A DNA stretch of 42,443 bases from a virus, in the IMG/VR virus record IMGVR_UViG_3300042450_000497, positions 1 through 42,443 of that record, one strand, 5' to 3'. Below are positions 15,854 to 23,381 of the stretch, piece after piece. The first letter of the stretch is position 1. Each line of letters starts with the position of its first letter. The position numbers were made by a program, and so were the translations under genes. The notes under the pieces were generated by a model. The model did no database searches. It was not told where the DNA came from and saw only the letters and a list, made by a program, of their open reading frames with translations.

Positions 15854-16446
15854 TGAAACCAAAAATCTATTCATACTACGAGAGTGTGCAGTTGCGTCCA
15901 CAGGACGAGCAATTTGCTTGTGCAAACGTGTGGAAATCGACTTGGGAGGCACAAGGATGGGATCCAGTAATGTTAAATCGCTCACACGCGCAGGGGAGTC
16001 CGCTCCACCTAAAGCTAATGACAAAATTAACTCGACTCGCTCCAGTTCTTCCCAACGAGTTGCAAAATAATTTTGCTTTCATTTGCGCTCGTTTTTCGCG
16101 CTGGTGTGCGCTCCATGCCGCAGGAGGTGGATGGATGAGTGATTATGATGTTGCTAATGTTTCATTTTCTCCGCAACTCGCTGAAGAGGTAGAGAAGACT
16201 GGATCATTGCTTCTTTTGTCTGGGCAACCATCTTATATTTTTCATACAACTAAAGAAATGTGCGCTCACGTCATAAACACAATACTTTCCAACGATCTTC
16301 ATGTGGGTGGAGTGTTAAAAAACGAAGATGATATTTTTAACGAATCTGGAAAACTTGATAAAATCGAAACGAATTTAATTCACGCAAAACTGGAGAATAA
16401 TATTCCTAAATCTCAATACCTAAAAAATATTTTAAATATAATTTGA
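15853..16446 (+). CDS. Glycosyltransferase, GT32-like (DXD sugar-binding)
   Basis: The 197-aa protein has SRWCALHAAGGGWMSDYDVA, the Arg...Leu...Gly-Gly...Asp-x-Asp arrangement of the DXD sugar-transferase family. The N-terminus (KIYSYYESV, then FACANVWKSTWEAQGW) resembles the start of such enzymes. It is coupled (TAATG) to the preceding GT-A-like gene, and its stop overlaps the TTGACA box that precedes the capsid leader. A role in glycosylating capsid protein or another virion component is inferred from context only. Confidence 0.7.
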   Translation: MKPKIYSYYESVQLRPQDEQFACANVWKSTWEAQGWDPVMLNRSHAQGSPLHLKLMTKLTRLAPVLPNELQNNFAFICARFSRWCALHAAGGGWMSDYDVANVSFSPQLAEEVEKTGSLLLLSGQPSYIFHTTKEMCAHVINTILSNDLHVGGVLKNEDDIFNESGKLDKIETNLIHAKLENNIPKSQYLKNILNII

Positions 16447-16471
16447 CAATGTTTTTGTAATGATGTAAAAG
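16443..16471 (+). promoter_or_regulatory. Candidate late promoter before the capsid gene
   Basis: TTGACA at 16443-16448, a 17-nt spacer, then TAAAAG at 16466-16471 (4 of 6 matches to TATAAT). The -35 hexamer overlaps the TGA stop of the preceding gene, so part of it is constrained by coding. It would start a transcript with a long leader for the capsid gene. Confidence 0.45.
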
Positions 16472-16699
16472 GTCAATAACTCGACGTGCCAGATTCGTTA
16501 TTCTGGTGACTCTGTGGAAGTCAAAAAATCCGCAATCAGGCCGAACACCGCCCAACGTGCCGGGGCAACAAAACCAAGAAAAAAATCGTTAAGAACTGCG
16601 TAGCGGATCTTATCGTCTTGAATGTTGCCCGTAGAATTTTTCTTCGGGAGTTCAAGCAGAACAAACCCAAAACAAACAATTAATTAGAAAACTAAAATT
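16472..16699 (+). ncRNA. Structured 5' leader of the capsid gene
   Basis: This is the longest non-coding stretch of the window, with no coding signal. Pairings include GGGCAAC 16563-16569 with GTTGCCC 16624-16630, enclosing CAAG/CTTG and AAGA...TCTT helices. A hairpin CCCG-t-AGAA / TTCT-t-CGGG lies at 16628-16648, and CCAGA/TCTGG near 16489-16506. GTTGCCC shares bases with the second hairpin, so two alternative folds compete. The end is A-rich and unpaired before the ATG. Confidence 0.45.
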
Positions 16700-17887
16700 A
16701 TGGCTCAAGAGTGTATCTCACTTGCTGCAATCCAAAACTTTGCAAGCAAAGACGTAAATCGTATCATCGGACAAATCGGACGAGTTCTCGCCCGTAAGAG
16801 TCCTTACATTAACTCCATCGATGGTGGAACGCTTCCTAACGTCTCTGACGTTGTCCGTAGCGTTGTTGAGGAAATGGCAGTCCCCGCCGCTTCTCTCGCT
16901 GCTCCTACCTTCGTTAACGACACCACCCTCTGCGGTGTTGGCGCAACCCCTGACGTTGTTGGCTCGACTGAGTATCAGTTCCAACTCCAGACCCTTCGTG
17001 GTGCTGGCCCCCGTGTTTGCGTAAAGCAAGCTCGCACAGCATTTAAAGGTTCTTACCTACAAGCTCAAGTTTCGCTCGAAAAGACGATTCTCCAGCTTAT
17101 AAATGCTGACATCCGCTATCAGTATCTCCTTCAGTCTGGCATTAAATATGTTGTGGATTCCACTGCTACTTTTTCTGCTAACTTGACTGGTGATATGCAG
17201 CAGATCAACACTTTGTTTGCAGCCAAGAATCCTGATGCTCCTATGAACTTCAAGACTCTGTACAAACTCGGTACGTTCCTGCGTGAAGAGATGCTTGCCG
17301 AACCATTCGCTACCTCTGAGGGTGAATTCTTCCAAGTTATCGCTTCTGCTGATCAAATTGAGAACTTCCGCAACGATGCGGACGTTAAAGAAGACTTGAT
17401 CGGTCTTACGACTGGTTCGTTCAAACTTGGTGAGACTGCAATCAGCGGTTACTCCTTCCAAGGATATCGTGGTTTTGCATTCGGTATCGATCAACAACCT
17501 TTGCGAGCAACCGCAAATGTCGCTGGTGTCCTTACCCTTGTTAACCCAATCGTCTCGACTGCCGTAACAAATGGCTTCGCTCAACGCCGTAACCCAGCAT
17601 GGGTGGCTGCCGATTACGAAGTCATGTTTGTTATCGCAGGAAATGCCTTCAAGCGTCTCGTACCCGAAAGCTACGTTGGAGAAGGAACCTTCCGTTTCGC
17701 TCCTCAACTCGCTATGGGTGAACTGGAGTGGACATATTTCCGCGACAACGATTGTAACTTGTATGGTGACTTCGGTCAGCACATCTACCAAATCCAACGC
17801 GCTATCCAACCAATTCGTCCACAGAATGTTGTGGCGATTGTTTATAAGCGTTGCCAAGATGACGTGAATCCAGCACCTTGCGTGTAA
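16700..17887 (+). CDS. Major capsid protein (putative)
   Basis: The 395-aa protein lies downstream of scaffold-like and portal genes, is preceded by its own promoter-like box and long leader, and is followed by a strong hairpin, which is how a highly expressed capsid gene is usually arranged. Codons are C-ending-rich (CTC, GTC, ACC) compared with neighbouring genes, as expected for high expression. The sequence has alternating helix and strand regions (LREEMLAEPFATSEGEFFQV; YEVMFVIAGNAFKRLVPESY) compatible with an HK97-type coat protein. I see no diagnostic motif, so the call rests on context, size and codon choice. Confidence 0.75.
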   Translation: MAQECISLAAIQNFASKDVNRIIGQIGRVLARKSPYINSIDGGTLPNVSDVVRSVVEEMAVPAASLAAPTFVNDTTLCGVGATPDVVGSTEYQFQLQTLRGAGPRVCVKQARTAFKGSYLQAQVSLEKTILQLINADIRYQYLLQSGIKYVVDSTATFSANLTGDMQQINTLFAAKNPDAPMNFKTLYKLGTFLREEMLAEPFATSEGEFFQVIASADQIENFRNDADVKEDLIGLTTGSFKLGETAISGYSFQGYRGFAFGIDQQPLRATANVAGVLTLVNPIVSTAVTNGFAQRRNPAWVAADYEVMFVIAGNAFKRLVPESYVGEGTFRFAPQLAMGELEWTYFRDNDCNLYGDFGQHIYQIQRAIQPIRPQNVVAIVYKRCQDDVNPAPCV

Positions 17888-17901
17888 GTTGAATTGATAT
17901 C

Positions 17902-17933
17902 GGTGGCAGAGTTAATAACTTGACTCTGTCACC
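17902..17933 (+). terminator. Strong hairpin after the capsid gene
   Basis: GGTGGCAGAGT 17902-17912 pairs with ACTCTGTCACC 17923-17933 (11 pairs, one G-U) over a 10-nt loop containing AATAACT. No T-run follows, so it may stabilise the capsid mRNA 3' end or attenuate rather than fully terminate. Confidence 0.6.
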
Positions 17934-17956
17934 TCATCAGTTTAAATTCACACACT

Positions 17957-18220
17957 ATGGACGATATCCCTTCAATTCTCGACACAGCAAAATTCCGTCA
18001 TTTAGTTCTTGATGGGGTTTCTAATATCGCTAACTCTATTCAAGGATTTCAAATCCCAGAATATGACGAACTCGCATTGACTTACTATGGTTCGACAAAC
18101 AATATCGCAACTGTAGCTTACAGCAAAGCATCTGTTGTTGTTGCAACCCTTACATTGACATATTCCGTGCAACCTCCCACTGCCAATGACGCAAATTTAG
18201 TAATGGTAAGCATAGCTTAA
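17957..18220 (+). CDS. Hypothetical small structural protein
   Basis: The 87-aa protein has a second half that is beta-rich (ELALTYYGSTNNIATVAYSK then VVVATLTLTYS). The motif DE.ALTYYGSTNNIATVAYS resembles small phage proteins placed beside fibre genes. It opens the fibre region and may be a virion decoration or fibre-attachment protein. No enzyme motif is seen. Confidence 0.6.
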   Translation: MDDIPSILDTAKFRHLVLDGVSNIANSIQGFQIPEYDELALTYYGSTNNIATVAYSKASVVVATLTLTYSVQPPTANDANLVMVSIA

Positions 18221-18221
18221 T

Positions 18222-18395
18222 ATGGCAGTTAGATTCAATCCATTCACTGGCAAGTTAGATTTTAGTCCAAGTGCCTCGCTCACAATCAGCGAAGAAGGTG
18301 AGCTTCCTAATGGAAATCAAGTTGCTCAAATCCAAAGTGGTGAACTTACAAATGTAGCTGAAATTGATGCTGGAGAATATAGTCCAGCACCTTAA
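18222..18395 (+). CDS. 57-aa fibre N-terminus-like protein
   Basis: The ORF starts [20 protein letters not shown] and ends [17 protein letters not shown] is identical to residues 5-14 of the collagen-like fibre at 20827. That segment is the conserved virion-binding N-terminus of many phage fibres. Here it is followed by only ~40 acidic residues. It may plug or cap attachment sites, or be a relic of a fibre lost by recombination. The TTAATATGG context resembles other starts here. Confidence 0.6.
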   Translation: MAVRFNPFTGKLDFSPSASLTISEEGELPNGNQVAQIQSGELTNVAEIDAGEYSPAP

Positions 18396-18453
18396 AACTT
18401 TCTGAATAACCAGAAAAACCAAAAAAACAAAACAAAAAAAATAATAAAAAACT

Positions 18454-19071
18454 ATGGCAAATCCAATCCTTCGCATTAAACGTGGTTCATCGACCCCAGC
18501 AAGTCTTTCTTCTGGTGAGTTGGCAATGGATCTCACAAACCTCAGCCTTTTCGTTGGTAAAGCTGACGGAACCCCACTCGCTATTGGTGGTTCTGGCACA
18601 TTCGCTACCAAAACGTATGCTGATGCCGCTGTTTCCGCTGCAAACTCGACTCTTACTGCTGCTATTGCCGCAGAGGAATCTGCTAGGATTGCTGCTGACA
18701 GCACATTGACATCGGCAGTTTCAGCAGAGGTTTCCCGGGCTACTGCCGCTGAAGGTGTTATCGCTTCCGATCTCGCTACCGAAACATCCGCTCGCACCAG
18801 TGCTGATTCGGCCCTCGACGGCAAAATCACAACGGAGAAAAACCGCATCGACGCAATCCTTTCTGCCGCTGACGCAGACAAGGATAGCTTTGCTGAAATC
18901 GTTTCCCTTATCAACAGCGTTGATACGGCAAATGACTCGGCTTTTGCTGGTTATGTAACGAGCAACAACGCTGCTTTGGCTTCTGAAGTTTCGGCTCGTA
19001 CATCGGCTGATTCGGCTCTCGATTCGCGTGTAACTGCACTCGAAACAACCATCGATGGTGGAACTTACTAG
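18454..19071 (+). CDS. Coiled-coil tail fibre with MTD-like N-terminus
   Basis: The 205-aa protein has an N-terminus of PILRIKRGSSTPASLSSGEL followed by FVGKADGTPLAIGG, the attachment domain found at the start of many phage tail fibres and of the major tropism determinant. Residues ~55-205 are an Ala/Ser/Thr-rich trimeric coiled coil with repeated phrases (SARTSADSALD occurs twice). It probably forms a slender shaft. No reverse transcriptase or template repeat accompanies it, so there is no diversity-generating system. An A-rich 58-nt leader precedes it. Confidence 0.7.
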   Translation: MANPILRIKRGSSTPASLSSGELAMDLTNLSLFVGKADGTPLAIGGSGTFATKTYADAAVSAANSTLTAAIAAEESARIAADSTLTSAVSAEVSRATAAEGVIASDLATETSARTSADSALDGKITTEKNRIDAILSAADADKDSFAEIVSLINSVDTANDSAFAGYVTSNNAALASEVSARTSADSALDSRVTALETTIDGGTY

Positions 19072-19086
19072 TCCCTAAACTAAAGT

Positions 19087-19114
19087 CCTCTAGGGGGATC
19101 AAAACCCCTAGAGG
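19087..19114 (+). terminator. Perfect 10-bp hairpin between fibre genes
   Basis: CCTCTAGGGG 19087-19096 pairs perfectly with CCCCTAGAGG 19105-19114 over an 8-nt loop. A pyrimidine-rich CATCCCATTCTATA follows. Likely a terminator or mRNA-end stem for the upstream fibre gene. Confidence 0.65.
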
Positions 19115-19128
19115 CATCCCATTCTATA

Positions 19129-19719
19129 ATGGCTAATCCAATCATAGTTCCTAAAAAAAGCACAATTGCTGCACGGGTTCCTGCAAACGCAGACCTTGCA
19201 TCTGGCGAGATTTGCATAAATCACGCAGATAAAAAACTCTATGCCAAGCATCCAAGCACGGGTGCAATCCAAGAAATTGGTGGTATGTCCGTGCATTCGC
19301 ACGACGAAATTTATTCCCCTGATAGCAGTCAGGTTTTAGAACTGCAAAACAACAGCAACCTCACGATAACGGCAGGAGGTGCTACAAAGACTTTTACGCT
19401 TCCCAGTGCATCTGGGACGCTTGCAACATTAGGTGACATTACTGGAAGTGTTGCTGGAGTCACTTCAGTTAATACTCGCATGGGTGCGGTGACGATTGAT
19501 AAAACAGATGTTGGTCTTGGCAATGCGGACAACACCTCGGATGCCAATAAACCAATTTCAACTGCTACACAGACTGCTTTAAACGGCAAGATTGGTAGCA
19601 ACATAAGCGGAGCAACAGGAGCAACTGCCTTGACTAACATGATGCAAATCACATTGGCAGGGTATAACGCTCTTGGGGCTGGAATTAATGCTAACACAAT
19701 TTACATAATTGTAGGATGA
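19129..19719 (+). CDS. Tail fibre protein, Phage_fiber-type repeat
   Basis: The 196-aa protein starts with a short attachment-type N-terminus (ADLASGEICINHADKKLYAK). A central TSVNTRMGAVTIDKTDVGLG and NADNTSDANKPISTATQTAL is the classical phage tail-fibre repeat (DVGLGNVDNTSDANKP). The C-terminus (TNMMQITLAGYN... NTIYIIVG) recurs in the collagen-like fibre at 20827, suggesting a shared tip or trimerisation element. The stop overlaps the next ATG by ATGA. Confidence 0.85.
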   Translation: MANPIIVPKKSTIAARVPANADLASGEICINHADKKLYAKHPSTGAIQEIGGMSVHSHDEIYSPDSSQVLELQNNSNLTITAGGATKTFTLPSASGTLATLGDITGSVAGVTSVNTRMGAVTIDKTDVGLGNADNTSDANKPISTATQTALNGKIGSNISGATGATALTNMMQITLAGYNALGAGINANTIYIIVG

Positions 19720-20582
19720 TTTTAACAAATTCCAGCGCAGCAAAAGTAGGTGGCAACAATGCAACTGCAATTGCATCTGCAACGGCATCTTTCCGTCAAC
19801 TCATGTGCTATTTAAGCACGACTATCTCCACCGCATTGACAGGCACAAGAGGGCTAATTAAAAACGGGGTTGGTCAATTAACTCTATCTGGCACTTGCAA
19901 TTATACAGGGCCAACGCAAATTAACGCTGGAACGCTTGAAGTTACAGGCGCATCTACCTTAAATGGAGTTATTAGCGGATCAGGAACATTAAGAAAAACT
20001 GGAACGTCAGTTTTAACAATAGGTGGGAACAATACTTACTCTGGAGGAACATCGTTTGTTTCGGGAGGGTTAAGTGGGCTGATATTATACAGTTCAAACA
20101 ATGCTTTTGGGACAGGACTCTTTACTCTCTCTAACGCCGCAGGGCGAATTGATACAGGGGGTAATGTAACCCTGTCTAACAACTTTCAATTAAACACTTC
20201 ACTTCAGTATCGCACCATTGGAGCCAACACAATAACTGTTACGGGTAATATTGCAGGGACTGGAAATGTCAGTAAAACAGGAAATGGAATTCTCATTCTG
20301 TCTGGAACATTAACCTACACAGGTCAAACAATTATTACAACGGGATCAATACAGGCTTCAAAAACAACTGGAGCGTCAACCGCGACTGCAACATTTAACT
20401 CGACTGGCTCATTCATTGCTGTTTCGTTCAATGTTTCACCTCCGTCTGGTGTTACAACATTTCGCTTCTTTCAAGGTTCAACATCAGGCACTTGGGGCGT
20501 AGGGACACTTACAGGAGTTCCTGCTGGAACAACGGCAACTTATAATTCAACAAACTCAACCCTCTCTGTAACAGTCCCATGA
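19716..20582 (+). CDS. Autotransporter-type beta-strand repeat protein
   Basis: The 288-aa protein contains at least three copies of the passenger-associated repeat of autotransporters: LIKNGVGQLTLSGTCNYTG, LRKTGTSVLTIGGNNTYSGG and VSKTGNGILILSGTLTYTGQ. Each is followed by T.I..G...... These repeats build a right-handed beta-helix. There is no signal peptide and no outer-membrane beta-barrel, so it is not a secreted autotransporter; a virion fibre or fibre tip is more likely. It is coupled by ATGA to the preceding fibre and the following small gene. The repeat family is especially abundant in Verrucomicrobiota, so host-to-phage transfer is possible. Confidence 0.8.
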   Translation: MILTNSSAAKVGGNNATAIASATASFRQLMCYLSTTISTALTGTRGLIKNGVGQLTLSGTCNYTGPTQINAGTLEVTGASTLNGVISGSGTLRKTGTSVLTIGGNNTYSGGTSFVSGGLSGLILYSSNNAFGTGLFTLSNAAGRIDTGGNVTLSNNFQLNTSLQYRTIGANTITVTGNIAGTGNVSKTGNGILILSGTLTYTGQTIITTGSIQASKTTGASTATATFNSTGSFIAVSFNVSPPSGVTTFRFFQGSTSGTWGVGTLTGVPAGTTATYNSTNSTLSVTVP

Positions 20583-20794
20583 TAATTACTCCAAGTGCAA
20601 ATGGTTGGTCTTATGATGACTCTACAGGAAACTGGAAATTGGCATATGAAGAGAAAACCATTATTTTCTACCAACAAACAGACCAATCCATTGCCACGCC
20701 ACAAACATTATTTGTCGGAACGCACGAAGAGTGCGAAGAGCAGATAGTGAAAGAAGGCTTATCTTGGCCTGTTGAGGTTGAGATAACCGCTTGA
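20579..20794 (+). CDS. Hypothetical fibre-associated protein
   Basis: The 71-aa protein (MIITPSANGWSYDDSTGNWK...) contains FVGTHEECEEQIVKEGLSWP. It starts in an ATGA overlap with the beta-repeat gene. Small proteins in this position often assist fibre folding or are fibre tips, but no family motif supports either. Its TGA is part of a TTGACA box. Confidence 0.6.
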   Translation: MIITPSANGWSYDDSTGNWKLAYEEKTIIFYQQTDQSIATPQTLFVGTHEECEEQIVKEGLSWPVEVEITA

Positions 20795-20822
20795 CAAAAA
20801 CGCAATGCAACGATTAATAATA
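20791..20822 (+). promoter_or_regulatory. Candidate promoter before the first collagen-like fibre
   Basis: TTGACA at 20791-20796 overlaps the preceding stop. A -10 candidate is AATAAT at 20817-20822 (5 of 6, but 20-nt spacing) or ATTAAT at 20813-20818 (4 of 6, 16-nt spacing). The start codon follows at 20827, leaving almost no leader. Confidence 0.35.
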
Positions 20823-20826
20823 AACT

Positions 20827-22326
20827 ATGGCACTCACATTTAACCCATTTACTGGCAAGCTAGATTTCACTGGAAGTCAATCCAGCGCAGCAATTGGGGC
20901 AACTGGGGCCACAGGCCCATCTGGAGGCCCAACGGGGGCCACAGGATCCACAGGCCCAATCGGTGCGGGAACCACAGGAGCCACGGGCGTTGCAGGAAAT
21001 GACGGGGCCACTGGAGCCACTGGGGTGGGATTGCAAGGAAGTACGGGAAGCACGGGTGTTGCGGGAAATGACGGATCGACTGGATCGACTGGATCCACGG
21101 GCATCCAAGGCCCAACTCCTTGGACATTGCCAGCGACAGTATACGACAACGGAGCTTCTTACAATCTTGGTGCAGCAGTAACTTATCTTGGTGGGTATTA
21201 TTACAGAACTGGCAACCCACTAAACCCCGGATACCCTCCAACCCCCGGCTCAATTAATGCGTCATGGACACCAGTATCTGATGGTGGTGCTACTGGCCCA
21301 GATGGTGCTACTGGCGTTGGAAGTCAAGGGAGTACAGGATCCACTGGCATTGACGGAGCCACGGGCAGCACGGGAATCCAAGGAAATGACGGCAGTACAG
21401 GGGCCACGGGAGTGCAAGGAGATGTCGGAGCCACGGGCAGCACGGGAGTACAAGGAGATGTCGGTAGCACTGGATCCACTGGCTTGCAGGGAGATGTTGG
21501 TAGCACTGGGGCCACGGGGTTGCAAGGAGATGTCGGCAGCACTGGGGCCACAGGTTTGACTGGGGTTAGAGGGGCCACAGGAAGCACTGGCGTTGCGGGA
21601 AATGACGGCAGCACAGGGGCCACTGGAGTGCAAGGAGATACTGGAGCCACGGGAAGCACGGGAGTCCAAGGAGATGTCGGAGCAACTGGAAGTACTGGAG
21701 TCCAAGGAGATGTCGGAGCCACGGGCGTTCAAGGAGCGACTGGCATAGCGGGGCAATCGGCTACATTTTATAACTACCAAGCAGACGCAAACCAAATAAG
21801 CGGAGTTCCAACCACTGGACATTTATTCTGGAATAACGCATCTCAAGTTTCAGCAACCTCAATAACATTATCGCATATTGATTCACTTGGAAACGACATT
21901 GATGTTTTCTTTCCTCTATTTAAAACAGGGGACACTTTCATAATTCAGGATCAAAATAATTCAAACAATTTCCAAACATGGGAAATATCAGCAACCCCAA
22001 CAATTGTCTTAAATAGTTATATTTCAATTCCATCGACATTGGTTACATCTGCTGGAACTGGCACAACTGGTTTTGCAAATAACCATCAGTTGATTTTTGC
22101 CATTGTATCTAGCGGTTTAGTTGGCGCGACAGGAGCGACTGGAGCCACGGGGGTACAAGGAAGCACCGGGGCCACGGGGGTTACCCCAGCAAACATCGTT
22201 CTTTCGGATACAACGGGTCTAACAGGGGCAACACAACTGACCAATCTTGTAGAAATCACTCTAACTGGATACAATTTAATTGTTACTCCAGACCCAAACA
22301 CACTGTATGTAATTGTTGGCCCATAA
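20827..22326 (+). CDS. Collagen-like tail fibre with carbohydrate-binding-like insert
   Basis: The 499-aa protein has an attachment N-terminus [10 protein letters not shown] (5-14). Gly-X-Y repeats, mainly [12 protein letters not shown], occupy about residues 24-95 and 154-310. Between them, residues ~97-152 ([20 protein letters not shown]...W) resemble CBM5/12-type sugar-binding modules. Residues 311-433 are a globular module that is duplicated in the 25111 gene. A short collagen stretch and a C-terminal ITLTGYN...NTLYVIVG tip shared with the 19129 product finish it. It probably forms a trimeric triple-helical fibre binding surface polysaccharide. Confidence 0.85.
   Translation: MALTFNPFTGKLDFTGSQSSAAIGATGATGPSGGPTGATGSTGPIGAGTTGATGVAGNDGATGATGVGLQGSTGSTGVAGNDGSTGSTGSTGIQGPTPWTLPATVYDNGASYNLGAAVTYLGGYYYRTGNPLNPGYPPTPGSINASWTPVSDGGATGPDGATGVGSQGSTGSTGIDGATGSTGIQGNDGSTGATGVQGDVGATGSTGVQGDVGSTGSTGLQGDVGSTGATGLQGDVGSTGATGLTGVRGATGSTGVAGNDGSTGATGVQGDTGATGSTGVQGDVGATGSTGVQGDVGATGVQGATGIAGQSATFYNYQADANQISGVPTTGHLFWNNASQVSATSITLSHIDSLGNDIDVFFPLFKTGDTFIIQDQNNSNNFQTWEISATPTIVLNSYISIPSTLVTSAGTGTTGFANNHQLIFAIVSSGLVGATGATGATGVQGSTGATGVTPANIVLSDTTGLTGATQLTNLVEITLTGYNLIVTPDPNTLYVIVGP
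21757..22125 (+). repeat. Duplicated globular fibre module, copy 1
   Basis: This encodes [20 protein letters not shown] through SSGLVG. It aligns without gaps to copy 2 (26050-26412) over the first 90 residues with 72 identities, and has a 2-residue length difference later. Gly-X-Y repeats flank it on both sides. Confidence 0.85.
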
Positions 22327-22331
22327 TTAAA

Positions 22332-22508
22332 ATGAACGATAACGCAACAAGTCACGGATTAATGGGTACTGTCATATCGACAACAGGATTTATAATTTCA
22401 ATGTTACCAGAAATAGAAGCGTCAATTAGAATGACGGGTGGGCTAATCAGCATCGTTGCTGGCATCCTAACGTGCATCTATATGTCAAAACAAATATTCA
22501 AAAAATGA
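22332..22508 (+). CDS. Holin-like small membrane protein (58 aa)
   Basis: The ORF starts MNDNATSHGLMGTVISTTGF and ends MSKQIFKK. It has two hydrophobic segments (about residues 11-26 and 35-51) joined by a short polar turn, and a basic C-terminus. That is the topology of small class II-type holins. It opens a lysis block and overlaps the next gene by ATGA. Confidence 0.65.
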   Translation: MNDNATSHGLMGTVISTTGFIISMLPEIEASIRMTGGLISIVAGILTCIYMSKQIFKK

Positions 22509-22672
22509 AACCAAAAAAAATAGCAGTAGCAATGATAGTAACATCGTTTATAATGTTAGGAATGGCATTCTTAACGGGATGCTCAGTGCTTGGGCAGCCA
22601 AACGTGTGTGTCGAAACGCAATACGGCAAGTTCTGTTATGAACTGCCAGAAATTAAAGGACTTAAAAAATGA
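22505..22672 (+). CDS. Small lipoprotein, spanin-like
   Basis: The 55-aa protein has a basic n-region (MKPKKIAVAM), a hydrophobic core and a lipobox LTGC, giving lipid-modified Cys26. The mature part is about 30 residues with two further Cys. Its place between two holin-like genes and an endolysin-like gene suggests an outer-membrane spanin or another lysis factor. The start is set at the ATGA overlap (22505) rather than the in-frame ATG 22472, which would place 11 extra residues before the signal. Confidence 0.7.
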   Translation: MKPKKIAVAMIVTSFIMLGMAFLTGCSVLGQPNVCVETQYGKFCYELPEIKGLKK

Positions 22673-22839
22673 AAACAAACTGGAAAACTACACTTCTTGG
22701 AGTATTTACTATTCTTGCGGCAGTTTCAGAAGCAGGAAAAGAATTCTTGAGCAACGGAAATCTTGGTGATATGGGGTTGCTTTTTGCTGCTGTAACAGCA
22801 GGGGTTGGGCTTATTCTTGCCAAAGATTCCAATAAATAA
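22669..22839 (+). CDS. Holin-like membrane protein (56 aa)
   Basis: The ORF starts MKTNWKTTLLGVFTILAAVS and ends GLILAKDSNK. NWKTTLLGV...VTAGVGLILAKD is the signature of a common phage family found beside endolysins, with two membrane-leaning helices. It overlaps the lipoprotein by ATGA and the endolysin-like gene by TAATG. With the 22332 product it may form a holin pair (holin and antiholin or pinholin). Confidence 0.7.
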   Translation: MKTNWKTTLLGVFTILAAVSEAGKEFLSNGNLGDMGLLFAAVTAGVGLILAKDSNK

Positions 22840-23381
22840 TGGTTCCAAATTCTCGACCGCAGCAAGCGAAAGAGAAGACCCTGATGATGGTGATAAAATC
22901 AGGTATCGTTGATCGTGTTGCACTCGTTGGGATTCGTGGATACTACATGGATACAATGGGAGAGAAGGGGAAAAATGACCGAGGTATCTATGATGATGCG
23001 ATTATACTTTTATCTCCTTCTGTTCATGCTACTTTCAACGCGAATACTGATCCGTCAGTTCACAAAAAGGGTATTGCGGTGCTTAAAACGGGCATTCACA
23101 GGTATCGCAAGGGGAATCATGGCATCAGTAAACCCGGAGGTGGTTACCCTGCGCTTCGACCTGCTAACGCAAAAGAAGAACTGCCAGTCACACGGGATGG
23201 GATTGGAGACGATATGGGAATCGCTATTAACATCCACAAAGGAGGATACAACTCAACCTCCTCGCTGGGTTGCCAAACGATCTACCCGCCGCAGTGGGAC
23301 GGATTCATCAATCTCGTCTACTCAGAAATGACTCGATACGAGCAAAAAACCATACCATACTTACTAGTCGATCATACATAA
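22839..23381 (+). CDS. Endolysin-like protein with L,D-transpeptidase-like motif
   Basis: The 180-aa protein sits at the end of the lysis block. Its core reads DAIILLSP, ATFNANTDPS, HRYRKGNHGI, GYPALRPA, LPVTRDG and AINIHKGGYNSTSSLGCQT. The last has His133 and a Ser-Leu-Gly-Cys (C145), reminiscent of the H...[ST]xGC catalytic pattern of YkuD-type L,D-transpeptidases/carboxypeptidases, although the spacing is shorter. A peptidoglycan-degrading role is inferred from motif and context. It lacks a signal peptide, consistent with export through a holin pore. Confidence 0.7.
   Translation: MVPNSRPQQAKEKTLMMVIKSGIVDRVALVGIRGYYMDTMGEKGKNDRGIYDDAIILLSPSVHATFNANTDPSVHKKGIAVLKTGIHRYRKGNHGISKPGGGYPALRPANAKEELPVTRDGIGDDMGIAINIHKGGYNSTSSLGCQTIYPPQWDGFINLVYSEMTRYEQKTIPYLLVDHT

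Noticed and set aside
15853-16070. Second reading of 15738-16070 as a gene
   Set aside because: It overlaps the ends of two glycosyltransferase genes that have clear motifs and coupled TAATG junctions.
16620-16665. tRNA suggested by a GTTCAAG string in the capsid leader
   Set aside because: The flanking bases do not form T-arm or acceptor stems and no anticodon arm fits.
17057-17857. 266-aa ORF on the - strand opposite the capsid gene
   Set aside because: It is a mirror of the C-ending codon bias of the capsid gene. It has no recognisable domain and no start context, and every supported gene is on the + strand.
18454-19071. Diversity-generating retroelement suggested by the MTD-like fibre N-terminus
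   Set aside because: No reverse transcriptase, accessory gene or adenine-biased template/variable repeat pair is seen; the C-terminus is a coiled coil, not a C-type lectin fold.
21262-21822. Ser/Arg- and Pro/Val-rich ORFs on the - strand and alternate + frames across the collagen genes
   Set aside because: Low-complexity Gly-X-Y DNA is open in several frames. Only the collagen frame has sensible flanking domains.
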